Positions 27,801 to 37,243 of a stretch of DNA of 64,000 nucleotides are shown here, piece after piece; the stretch's first letter is position 1; each line of letters starts with the position of its first letter. The position numbers and the translations under genes were made by a program. The stretch covers positions 30,573,368 through 30,637,367 of the forward strand of contig NC_072791.1 of NCBI RefSeq assembly GCF_028583425.1, read 5' to 3'. The notes below the pieces were generated by a model. It made no database searches. It was not told the origin of the DNA and saw only the letters and a list, made by a program, of their open reading frames with translations. Origin of the DNA: Eublepharis macularius (Eukaryota; Chordata; Lepidosauria; Squamata; Eublepharidae).

Positions 27801-30800
27801 GAGTCCTGGCTTTTCCCCGTCTCCCCCATCTCCAGAAGCAGGCGCTTTAAAACAACCTAGGAGGTTTCTCCTTGGTGCCTGCAGGGAGTGCTCATTGGGA
27901 GCGTCCATACTGCCCAGTGTGAACAAAAGAAAAAATTACAGTGTGTACTCAAAGAAAAAATGAGCAAGGAGAATCAGTAAGACTCCCCAGCCACAGGATC
28001 TAGCGAGAACACTGCCATGTACTCTAAATTAAATGCATATGAAGCACAAGTTACTACTGAAAATAAACCCCGTTGCAGAAGTAAAGATGCTTAACAAGAG
28101 AAGAAAAATAGGAACATGTAAAAAGTCCACCTTATCCTCCATGCAGAAGAGCTAGGTGAGCCGAATCTTCAGATGGTGGTGTTTTCCCACATCCGCACTA
28201 ACTTTAGAAAACAGCTCTCATCCCTCGATAGTGATATCCAGCTGGTTCCAGCTCCCCCTTCCCATCTTCTTCCCTTCTGGATATTGCCTCCTCAAACAGA
28301 AAAAGAAAGGAGGAGACTGTCGAAGGCTTTCACGGCCGGAGAACGATGGTTGTTGGGGGTTTTCCGGGCTGTATTGCCGTGGTCTTGGCATTGTAGTTCC
28401 TGACGTTTCGCCAGCAGCTGTGGCTGGCATCTTCAGAGGTGCTACACCTCTGAAGATGCCAGCCACAGCTGCTGGCGAAACGTCAGGAACTACAATGCCA
28501 AGACCACGGCAATACAGCCCGGAAAACCCCCAACAACCAAAGGAGGAGACTGCAGAGAAAGACTACCTCACCCCCTACTTCTGGTTAGAGTGTGTGGGTT
28601 TCTAACTTTTAAAAAATCAAGCACATATCTTGTTCTTAGGCCTTGCTCAAGTTAGTTAGATCTTGTCCTTTGTTAAATAGTGGGTTCAGACACAACGTAA
28701 TTCAACAGCTCTTTATTCAGCAGGAACACAACACACTCAGACAGACTGAACAGAAGTCCTCAATATATATACAGCAGCTCCACCCCCAGAATAACTGATA
28801 GCCAATGAGAATACATACTTTACAATGCCATCATTTGCATAAACTATATACAGTGTTTGAAGTAGGCAGGTCACTGATTGGTGTTTATTATAGAGGACTG
28901 ATTGGCTGCTGCCTTGAGAAAGTAACCTGTGATATTGCAGGGATTAAGGACCAATGAGAATGCAGGCATTGGGAGCCTTGACTGAACCTTAAGCTCAACA
29001 CAGTATAGTGTATTGCAATCAATACAGTAAATACCTTAGAGGCCTTGCTCGGCCTACTCAGCCCAGTACACAACACCCTTCCCCCCTTAGTTTGGAACAC
29101 CCTGTTGTTCGCAGATAGGCTGGGGAAGGTGAGCCAGAATACATTAGAGGCCCTGAGCCCAATACATAACATCCTTGTTTACTTAAATTATGACTGAGGA
29201 TGGTGAGAAAGAGAGAGAGTGCGTGTTTGTGTGCACATGCATGTATGTGCAGTCATGGGGCTCTGGCAGCAGCCCAAAGGGGAGAAGCAAGCAGAGGCAA
29301 CCCAAGAAACCTGAGTTGTGCTTTGGCAGCTGTCGGAGAGCCCCAGCTCAGGGCCCTCAAGCTAACTCTGGGACCTGTGAATTTTGTCCCCACGGGCGCC
29401 CTCTCTCAGTGACCCAGTGCTGCCGTGCTTGCACAATGATGTCACTTCTGGGTGACATCATCGCACAGGTCTGGGAGTGCTCCCACGCTTCAGTGGGAGT
29501 GCGTTATTCCACTGCAAACCCCAGAAGCACTGTCAGGGCAGTGCGATGACATCACTTTGGGAAGAGATGTCATCATCAGACTGCCCTGGGAGAGTGCCCA
29601 GGAGGCGTGTTCTTGCACCTTTTCTACCTGCTGGCCAGGTGAGCAGAGGTGAGGGGGTGGACAGCGGGAGCAGGGAAGCCCCTCCTCCAACGGGGGACCT
29701 GGGATCCCTAGTAAAGGAAGACTGGAGAATTGGTGAACCAGGAAATTATAGACCAGTTAGCCTAATATCCATCCCCGGAAAATTTATAGAAATTATTATT
29801 AAACATATAATTAGTAAGCACATAGGAAAAAAAACAATTTGCTGAGGAAAACAATGGGAAACAGAGAGTGAAAATAAATGGACAGCTGTTAAAACAGCTG
29901 GAAGTGAACAGTAGATCAGTATGGCTACACAACATTGTGCCTTATTGTTTGATACCACAGAAAAAGACAGAAAATAAAGCAATAAGCAGGCAAAGAAACC
30001 AAAATACAGTGGGCATAACATAGACACCAGAATAAAAGTTCTAAATCACCCTTTTTTAAGGGGTCTAAGTCAATTGAAATATTTTATCTTGTTGAATCTT
30101 AGCTGTTTTTTTTCTGCTTCTCCCTTTTGTCTCATATTAAATAGAAAAATAGAACTGCGTATTCCAAAATTTTCCATTTCTGGATCCTATGATGTCAAAG
30201 CCTTGTTGCAGAGAGAAGGTGTGAATGATGTCTTTAATGACAATGCTGATCTATCTGGGATTACTGGACAACGCAATCTGAAGGTTTCCAAAGTAAGTAT
30301 GCGAGTTGTTTGAAGATAATTTGCCATTTCTTTTTATCTTTAAACAAATAATATTTTTAAGATTCCATAGGCATGTTCAGAGGTTTTACTAAAATAAATG
30401 ACTAAAATAAATGACAAAATTACCCCTAAACATCTGGAAGCAATTGATTAAATAAGAATTGAGGAGGGATGAGGCCAGTGTACCTGAGACCCTGGAGAGC
30501 CAATCACAACATTGATGGACCAATGCTCTCATTTACTATAAAGCAGCTTCATGTGTACATGAAGAGCCAGTTTGGTGTAGTGGTTAAGAGCACGGGACGC
30601 TAATCTGGAGAGCCGGGTTTGATTCCTCACTCCTCCACTTGAAGCCAGCTGGGTGACCTTGGCTCAGTCACAGCTTCTAGCTCTCTCAGCCCCACTCACC
30701 TCACAGGGTGTTTTGTTGTGGGGATAATAATAGGATTGGTAGTCCTGCCATTAACAAAGAAAGGTTTAAAATGGTTGATTATTGCTTGAAAAATTTTAAT

Positions 30801-33413
30801 CGCCTCCTTACCCAACAGAGAAAGAGCTAGCTTCAAATCCTCCAATTCAGGGTCAGCTAAACATTGAGATAATTTAATACTTAGCTGCTCCGACCACTTG
30901 AGTCTCCTAAAACCCAGAGTTACTGCTCCTGCTAGTTCTGCTTCTGGGTTCAGAAGAACATTGTTGGTTAGATTAAATATTAACGTCAAGGGGCAGTGGT
31001 CACTTAAGGAGGTATCCACAATCTCAAACCTGTCTACCAGGTTCAATAATGAAGGTGATAGAGCAAAATAATCAATTGTGCTGGCCCATAAAGTTGAAAG
31101 GTAAGTAAATGAACCCCTAGTTACGTCTAAATTAGAATCATTTAAAGTATGTAGGTTAGCCCATGAAAGTGTCTCCAGAAACTTAAGTCCAGGGGGATAA
31201 TAATAATATACTTTGTAAACCTCTCTGAGTGGGCGTTAAGTTCTCTTGAACGGCGGTATATAAATCAAATGTTATTATTATTATATATTATTACAATATA
31301 GTAGCTAGTCCAAGTCAAGTTACTCATGGCCCTTTTTGGATGCTTTTCATCCTAAGGAAAGGGCTGAGAGTTTGCCAGCTGTGGCAGATAACAAAAATTT
31401 GCTTCTTACATCTGGTGCACTTAGATCTCCCGGGTCACCCTAATGATGTGGGAGTGACAATTAGCCTACACGTACCGTAGAATGAGCTGGTAGAGTCCCT
31501 GGGTGGCAGACTGGACAGTTAGTACTTTGTGTTGCAGGTATTATTGAATTCTCCCTTGTGAAAAATTCTCTGTGAGTAAAAATACTAACATATTATGGAG
31601 ACATGAACTGTGCCACCTTCTTGCTGTGCTTGTTTGCTACTTTGCAGAGAAATTTTGATTCAGAGGAGTATGAAAGAACTGGTCTTCCACCTGCACTCTG
31701 AACTACTTGCCAGGAGGAAGCACTGTGTACCCTCCCTTAAGTGTCAAACGAATAGGGGATTAGGTTCCTTTCACCCGTGTTTTCTGCCTCTCTCCTAGCC
31801 TTGCTTCTTTCAACTTGTGGAGGAAAAGCGTGTCCTCCTTCGCCCATCTTCTTTTGCCTTAAGAGAGGGAGTGCTTTGGAAGCTCCACCTCTTTGGAACT
31901 CCCATAGAATCTGAGGAACTCCCAGGGAGTTCATTCCCTTGGTTCTCCATGCCTGGTTGCTTCCCAGCTGCTTCCAGCAGACATTGCCTTAAAGGCACCA
32001 TGTATGTTGTTGCTCTCAGGGGATCCGAGGGGTCACACTTGGCATCCACTCATCTGAGTGGATGCCAAGTGTGGCCCCTCGGATCCCCTGAGAGTTCGGG
32101 AGCTCTGGGTTTCCTCAGGTCCCCAACATGCCAATTCCCCCCCCCCCGCTTCCTCTGCAGATCCCAACTAGGCTGTCCCTGAGCATCTACTAACCTGCAG
32201 GAACAACATTTCAGAGGGCTCAGTAGGCTGCAGCACAAGAGAGGGATTGCTGCTTCCCCTGCTTAAGGAAAGGGCACTTAATTTTTCTCAGTGGTGTGTT
32301 TGGATGCACGTCATGATCTGAAGCTGTGGCTTGCCTAAGCTAAAAAAAAAAAAGCCACCTGTGAATTCCAAGCAGTGGTGAGGCTTCTCATCCCAGGCTC
32401 CTCAAGGGATGGAGGAACAGCTAGATCTCCACCGTTGACTCCCCACCCCCCAATCTGGCCTCTTTGCTCCAAGCCCCTCCGCCATTGCTGCCACGCTCCA
32501 CTGCCACCTGACTAGCAGAGAAATTGTAGCTCTTTGCCTGCCTGGGCCTGTGATGCCTTGACCACTTCCCAGCCTGCCATCACCCAGCATGCCCCATTCC
32601 AAAAAGGCAGAAAGAAGAGAGCAGGCGGTTCCCCATCCACTCTGCTGGGGGGGGGGGCGGGAGGTCAGTGGTCAAGCTCCTTCTCAGGCATGGCAGCTCA
32701 GAGTGTGCGCTGGTTCATGCACAGCTGGTACGTGGCCACCACCTGCAGCTGCTTGACACATGGCATGCCCAGGCCTGTGTGCCCATCCAACTGTAGTGGA
32801 TTGAGTCTCTGCATTCCTGTCCCACTGGCTCTGTATGTGTTTTCCCCCAACCTACTTCCTCCTCTCCCTTTCTCTGGAAGAGTGGGGTAGGCCAGCACTC
32901 AAGCATCTTGGGAGAATCCCAAAAATGGTATTGGTACTCATTATCAATGAATACTGTCACAAAAAACCCTCTGGCTTTTCAACTCTCTAGGTCACCCTAA
33001 AGTCAGCAACATCTCCTCTCTCATTTTGGGTCTACGCAGCTGACCGACCGCCCCCCCTCCATTCACTATCTGTGCTGTTTCTATGAAAGAGAGAGGCTAT
33101 CGTCATGCCTTCATGAATGTAGGAAAGAGTCATGCCATTGCCATAATTATCTTTCATGTCATAGAAAGAAGAAAATAGTATACATAGGAAATAACATCTT
33201 GCTCTTTCCCTGCAGGCTATTCACAAGGCTGTGCTGGATGTTCATGAGGGAGGCACCGAGGCAGCAGCAGTCACTGTCGTAGATATTACATTCTATGCTC
33301 TATTACCTCCTCCTCCCATCCTTGAATTTAATAAACCCTTCTTAATGTTCGTTACTAATAAGGCAACCCGTCACTTTGTCTTCATGGCAAAAGTTCATAA
33401 CCCAACTGCATAA
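24172..33413 (+). CDS. Serpin gene B: alpha-1-antitrypsin-like inhibitory serpin (P1 Tyr)
   Basis: Coding exons are 24172-24838, 26340-26610, 30145-30292 and 33216-33413, giving 427 aa with every junction GT/AG and in phase. The signal peptide is MKFSLCLCLLLIGLQVHC, followed by a His-rich N-terminal stretch. Serpin motifs include NIFFSPLCISTCFAMLTLGA, YEINDYVKNKTNGKI, WFILPDKGKL, ADLSGITGQRNLKVSK and EFNKPFLMF. The hinge G375-T-E-A-A-A-V-T is the inhibitory consensus. Counting as in human SERPINA1 puts P1 at Tyr389, so a chymotrypsin-like target is inferred. It should be a secreted plasma-type inhibitor. There is no break. The nearest relative is gene C. Confidence 0.92.
25078..25857. mobile_element. 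Non-autonomous hAT element in serpin B intron 2
   Basis: The termini TAGACATGG and CCGTGTCTA form an imperfect inverted pair, with internal AACGAACATG-type repeats near both ends. It is flanked by GTTGGTGG (25070-25077 and 25858-25865), an 8-bp duplication as expected for hAT. No transposase frame. Same insertion in C at 48442-49218. Confidence 0.8.
25866..26339. other. Serpin B intron 2, 3' part
   Basis: Nothing beyond the polypyrimidine tract and acceptor was recognised. Confidence 0.5.
26340..26610 (+). CDS. Serpin B exon 3
   Basis: The acceptor TCTCCTTAG ends at 26339 and the donor is CACAA|GTAAGC at 26610/26611. It encodes SWKNPFNHELTREADFFVDA through RTSLKHK. Only one synonymous difference from C was seen. 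Confidence 0.9.
26611..28305. other. Serpin B intron 3, 5' part
   Basis: Shared with C (49972-51666) almost unchanged. No gene or repeat class recognised; a short LINE-like shred may lie near 27625-27680. Confidence 0.5.
28320..28538. mobile_element. Penelope-like foldback, present in B and absent in C
   Basis: Two arms of about 95 bases are perfect inverted copies meeting at CTTCAGAGGTGCTACACCTC. The left arm has about 27 extra bases (TCGAAGGCTTTCACGGCCGG). It is flanked by AAAGGAGGAGACTG (28306-28319 and 28539-28552). The C site (51667-51680) has one copy of that 14-mer and no insert. It repeats the peptide ETSGTTMPRPRQYSPEN. Confidence 0.85.
28671..29171 (-). mobile_element. Broken LTR-element fossil in serpin B intron 3
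   Basis: A full LTR spans 28671-29075 (TGTTAAATAG to CACAACA). It is followed by a purine tract on the minus strand (AAGGGGGGAAGGG), a short interior and a small piece of a second LTR ending CATAACA at 29171. TCCTT flanks the whole (28666-28670 and 29172-29176). It codes for nothing. The same insertion is at 51799-52299. Confidence 0.7.
29395..29712. mobile_element. Degraded MITE-like repeat
   Basis: It carries GATGTCACTTCTGGGTGAC, GGGAGTGCTCCC and GATGACATCACTTTGG blocks shared with 1700-1990 and 35140-35640. Ends not resolved. Copy in C at 52523-52840. Confidence 0.4.
29713..29900 (+). mobile_element. CR1-like LINE reverse-transcriptase fragment
   Basis: One frame reads EPGNYRPVSLISIPGKFIEI and IIKHIISKHIGKK, the N-terminal reverse-transcriptase motif of CR1-group LINEs. 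Only this piece is present. Copy in C at 52841-53030. Confidence 0.6.
30145..30292 (+). CDS. Serpin B exon 4
   Basis: The acceptor TTAAATAG ends at 30144 and the donor is CCAAA|GTAAGT at 30292/30293. It encodes IELRIPKFSISGSYDVKALL and NADLSGITGQRNLKVSK. It appears identical to the C exon. Confidence 0.9.
30563..31285 (+). mobile_element. tRNA-derived SINE split by a LINE fragment
   Basis: The SINE starts with GCCAGTTTGGTGTAGTGGTT (box A) and GCCGGGTTTGATTCC (box B), then stops at 30732. It resumes at 31194 with CTTTGTAAACCTCTCTGAGT and a TATAAATCAAATGTTATT tail. GGGATAATAATA is repeated at both junctions. Confidence 0.85.
30733..31193 (-). mobile_element. LINE endonuclease-region fragment nested in SINE
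   Basis: The minus-strand frame reads NLVDRFEIVDTSLSDHCPLT, the SDH motif of an AP-type endonuclease, and continues for about 116 aa. It is flanked by a 12-bp duplication (30721-30732 and 31194-31205). The LINE family was not named. Same insert in C at 53861-54321. Confidence 0.65.
31290..32012. other. Serpin B intron 4, unassigned
   Basis: No recognised feature; matches C at 54418-55140. Confidence 0.5.
32013..32094. repeat. 82-bp near-perfect palindrome in intron 4 of serpin B
   Basis: Arms of 40 bases (CTCTCAGGGGATCCGAGGGG... and its complement) pair with one mismatch around a 2-base centre. It is kept in C at 55141-55222. Confidence 0.9.
32095..33215. other. Serpin B intron 4, 3' part
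   Basis: GC-rich with short C, A and G homopolymers (near 32136, 32342, 32648) that differ in length between B and C. No ORF of a known family. Confidence 0.5.
33216..33413 (+). CDS. Serpin B exon 5 (reactive loop)
   Basis: The acceptor CCCTGCAG ends at 33215 and the stop is 33411-33413. It encodes AIHKAVLDVHEGGTEAAAVT, the inhibitory hinge, then VVDITFYALLPPPP and EFNKPF. The TAT codon at 33294-33296 is the inferred P1 Tyr. Confidence 0.92.
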   Translation, partial: AIHKAVLDVHEGGTEAAAVTVVDITFYALLPPPPILEFNKPFLMFVTNKATRHFVFMAKVHNPTA

Positions 33414-33731
33414 TAAATATTAAGTGGAAACCAAGAAACATATAATTACAACCTGTCCAGATGACCCCCTCCCACTGTGTGTATTGCACCTACGTTCATA
33501 TTTGCCTTCCCTTCATAATGTCATAAGCTTATATTTTGAGAGTGATTGCCAAACCTTTAGCTACTAAATGAATTAGATGTATAAACCTATAAACTGTTCA
33601 GTTCTTTTCAGGTTAACATTCAAGGTGCCTTGTTCCATCCCTCTCTGATTTCTTTTTCTAAAAGTCTAACTTGAATGATTCTTTTGCAATAGCTTGATGC
33701 CTGTTCTGTGTCTTCTTACCATCTATGTTTT

Positions 33732-33737
33732 AATAAA
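33732..33737 (+). terminator. Candidate polyadenylation signal, serpin B
   Basis: AATAAA lies about 320 bases after the stop. Another AATAAA overlaps the stop itself (33412-33417) but is too close to be the likely site. Confidence 0.5.
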
Positions 33738-34009
33738 TTACGCTACATATTACAATCAGTCTGTCTTCTTGTTCTTCATGCCTAGATGTGAATTGGCTAG
33801 TATTAATGTTTATTGTTTAGGTTTCCTTGTCTAGACTTCCTAGTCTTCCTCTTCCTGTTATGTAGTTTCTATCTCCTTTGCTCCACTTGCACTGCCATTA
33901 TATTTCTGCCATGAAAAATAGGTCCCCCTTTACTAAATTAGGTGAATAAACACCTCCAGGGAATCGCTATCAGTGGAGTTACCAGGCCCTACATGTTACT
34001 TAGATGAAG

Positions 34010-35135
34010 AAGGAAATAAGACTGAGATGGAAATAAGATTGGTGGCTAAAGCAGAAAATGTTATAATATTGGGTGATTTAAACAATCCTCATATTGACCA
34101 GGCAAATGGTTGCTAGAGTCATGCTGTAGAAATGAGGTTCTTAGACATCAAAAATGGTTGGTTACAGAGGCAACCAGAACCAATCTTGGACTTGATTCTG
34201 ATCAGGGCTTGAGATCTGATGTAGATCTTATTGCACCCATTGGGAACAGTGACCACGATGCTATTAAAGTTCAGCATTCATGTCAATGGAAAGTTGCTGC
34301 AAAAATCAAAAACAGTCACATTTTATTTCAAATGAGGGAGCTTTATAAAACTGAGGGGAGTAATTAGAAGGAAGCTGAAAGGGAAACTCAAAAGAGTGAA
34401 ATCCCTAGACGGAACTCAGGAGAATCAAGAGAAACTGTTTTGAACCATACTAATTTTGGCCCAGACAGAATGCAAATCTCAAGTCAGTAAATTAACCATC
34501 AAGTCTTAAAAAACATCTGTGTGGTTAACACCACAAGTTAAGGAAGTCATAAAAGGCAAAAAGTCCAATTTACAAAAAATTGAAAGTTTACCCCAGAAAG
34601 GTAAACAGAAGGAAGCACAAAAGAATCCTGACCAAAAAATGTAAGTTACAAATAGGCAATCAAAAAGTGAATTTTACTTCTTTAAATACATCAAGTTTAG
34701 TAAAATGACCATAGAGGCAGTAAGGCCATTAGATAGGAATAATAATAACATTCAACTTATATACCACCCTTCAGGGCAATTTAACATCCACTCAGAGCAG
34801 TTTACAAAGTATGTTATTATTTACTCCACAACAATCACCCTGTAAAGTGGGTGGAGGTGAGAGAGCTCTGGAAGAGCTGTGAGTATCCCAGGGTCACCCA
34901 ACTGGCTTCAAGCAGAAGAGTGGGGAATCAAACCCGAGTCTCCAGGTTAGAGTCCTGCTGCACTTAACCACTACACTAAACTGGAAAAAAAAAGATGAGA
35001 TGGCAGAGAAACTGAATGACTTCTTTGCATCACTGTTTACTGTGGAAAGTATTTTTTGGGAAAAGAGTCTCAAGAATTGAGTCAAATAAGGTGATGAGAG
35101 ATGAAGATATAGAACAATTGAGCAAATAAAAACCA
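34010..35135 (+). mobile_element. CR1-like LINE fragment with nested SINE
   Basis: One frame reads VIILGDLNNPHIDQANG, the endonuclease GDxN motif, and a following frame IGNSDHDAIKVQ, the SDH motif. After the SINE, MAEKLNDFFASLFTVES continues the CR1-type linker. Frame breaks are numerous. Copy in C at 57138-58262. Confidence 0.65.
34735..34985 (-). mobile_element. tRNA-derived SINE inside the CR1-like LINE
   Basis: Minus-strand box A GTAGTGGTTAAGTGCAGC and box B ACTCGGGTTTGATTCCCC, with an AAGTTGAATGTTATTATTAT tail. Copy in C at 57863-58112. Confidence 0.8.
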
Positions 35136-35645
35136 TTGTGAAATCCTAAGGAGAGTTACTCCCAGACTAAGTCCAGCTCATTTGGGGCCCAAATCAGCAT
35201 GCATCGCTACAAAGCAAGGGAACACTCCCAGGGCAGCTGAAAGACATCACTTCCAGGAAGTGGCATTATCAAGCTGCCCTAGAAGCACTCTGTGCTTTGC
35301 AATTTGGGCTGATTCTGGAAGTGACATCATTGAGTTGCCCTGGGTATGTTACCTCTGGGAGTGACATCATTGTGCAGGGCCTGCAAGCACTCCCATATTT
35401 CACAGCGGGCCAATTTGGGCCCCAAATAGGCCCAATTCAGCACATTTGGGGCCCAAATCTACCTGCTGTGAAAATTGGTTTGTGGCAGGAAAAGGAGAGC
35501 AAGCCGAAATCACCAGTGGTCCAAACCCAAGGAATCCCCAGTTAATAATTCTGGAAAAGGAGTGCTCATCTCTGTGCACTTTGTTGGACCGCTCGCTTTC
35601 TAGTCTCTGGCTTTGTCCAGTTCTGGGGCCTCAGAAAGCTCAGTA
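35136..35645. mobile_element. MITE-like repeat cluster
   Basis: It begins with ATCCTAAGGAGAGTTACTCC (half of the palindromic MITE). It continues with TTTGGGGCCCAAATC, repeated, and GTGACATCATTGAGTTGCC blocks. C copy 58263-58788 has a short extra GGGCCAATTTG segment near 58430-58440. Confidence 0.45.
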
Positions 35646-36087
35646 AACTGAAAGGGTCAGAGGGTGACCCATCCCTAGAACATGAAAGGGGGGGGGGTTA
35701 CAGAGTGTAAACTCTAGTTAGTAATGTTTTTTTCCCTTTTCTCTAGCCAATCTTGCTACATTTTCCTTTGTTGTAAAATACTCCCTAACTCTCTGTCTTT
35801 CCTGCTTTAAATTAGACTTGTGGTAGAACAAAGCTCTTTTTAGAAACCAAAGTGTTTGATTCTTGGGAGCAGAGGGACTCCTTTGTCATCAATGACTCCA
35901 GCCTACAGAAGCCCACCGAAGGCTCAGAAATCATGCACTGGCACTGACAGTAATGGGAGGTCAGCTCCATCTCAAGTTGAGAGGGAAGCTCAGAGGGAGG
36001 GGGATTGAGAAAATGGAAAGGGTTGGCCCACTCTTCTCTCACATACACTCCCTGCCATACCAGCTGAGGTGGATTCAAGATCATCTC

Positions 36088-37069
36088 TTAGAATTCCAAA
36101 CACAGGCTCTGTTGGGGCTGCAGAGGGAGCTTAGGAGGACGTGAAGCTCCTTGAAGCCATTGACAAGATTACTCCTTGTCGGCCTCCCCCGCCCTTGGGA
36201 GGAAGCCAGCCCTGTGGCTTACTGCACAACTGGGTGACTTAAAGAGGGCTAGAAGATGTCTAGAAAGATGCTGGCAGAAATCCTGCACTGAATCCGATAC
36301 AGTGTGCTATAGAGCCCATGGGGAAACCAATGAAGCTGCAGTGATAGCAGCAAAGAAAGATCCCATTCTCCTCGCTTTCTGAAAACAATGTAAAACTCAA
36401 TGACTTACAAGGGTTTTTTGCTCAGATACGAGGTCTTCACTATAGGGAAGTAGTCTCAGAGAGATACGGACCCTGGCCTTTACTACTATCTGTTGGTTGA
36501 AGCGCTATCCTACTGGGTAGTTCTATGTTTGTTTAACATGTCAGTCTTGGAATTGCTTCTACTCAGTTTCAACATTTCTTCCACTCTGTATTGGATGTCT
36601 GCTGGTTTTAAATCTTTGCAGATATGCATATATATTCCCCATTACATTGTTTATTGAAATGTCCTTGAAAAGGACTACACTGACTTACATGGTGTAATCC
36701 ATTTTGAGATTCTGTGAGAAAAATAAACTATAAACAAACAAATAAAATGAGCCTTCGACGTCTATTATAAATCTGTTGCTAACTCAAGGCACCTTATCAC
36801 AAACGTCCCTTTCAGGAACACCTGGCCACTCATGAATTAGGGTGACTATGCTGTAACAGCCACACAATTATTTAAGATAGCCAGCCTTTTTTCCCGCCCC
36901 AAAAAGGGAGAATTCTTACTGACAATTATGTCTCCATACAGAAAATTAAAAAGGGATCAAAGCAATGCGTCCTTTTAGTAATAATAAAAATAAAATAAAG
37001 TAAAATAGCTGTATACAGAACAGAATGAACAAGCATAGTTATGCCAGAATATTCTTTTTAGAAACATTT
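36088..37069 (+). repeat. Duplication tail module, B copy (L2 fragment and flank)
   Basis: Matches 17296-18276 and 59224-60203. It has the L2 linker frame KPALWLTAQLGDLKRARR and the LINE tail, then an A/T-rich flank ending at the CATTT target site (37065-37069). Confidence 0.8.
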
Positions 37070-37243
37070 TGTCAGACTATGTCATTCCAGAACTGATAGT
37101 CTGTTTCACTCCCTTTCTGCAAGAAGACTAGGTCCTTTGATTTCAAAAAGGTTTATTGTGAAAAACAGCATTCATTTCCAGACGTACATATTCCAGGATA
37201 GAGATCCTGGCCAACCAAAGTATTGTCAAGAATGACTCATGAG

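Noticed and set aside
28156-28605. A 149-aa frame with the ETSGTTMPRPRQYSPEN peptide
   Set aside because: The frame spans a foldback insertion absent in the C copy and crosses its palindrome; not a host gene.
29190-29549. A 119-aa plus-strand frame, repeated at 52318
   Set aside because: It runs into MITE-like sequence and sits in a serpin intron; duplicated only because the unit is duplicated.
30563-30732. tRNA gene candidates from box A/box B motifs in this and the other SINEs
   Set aside because: No cloverleaf or CCA-proximal acceptor pairing; these are tRNA-derived SINE heads followed by shared SINE bodies.
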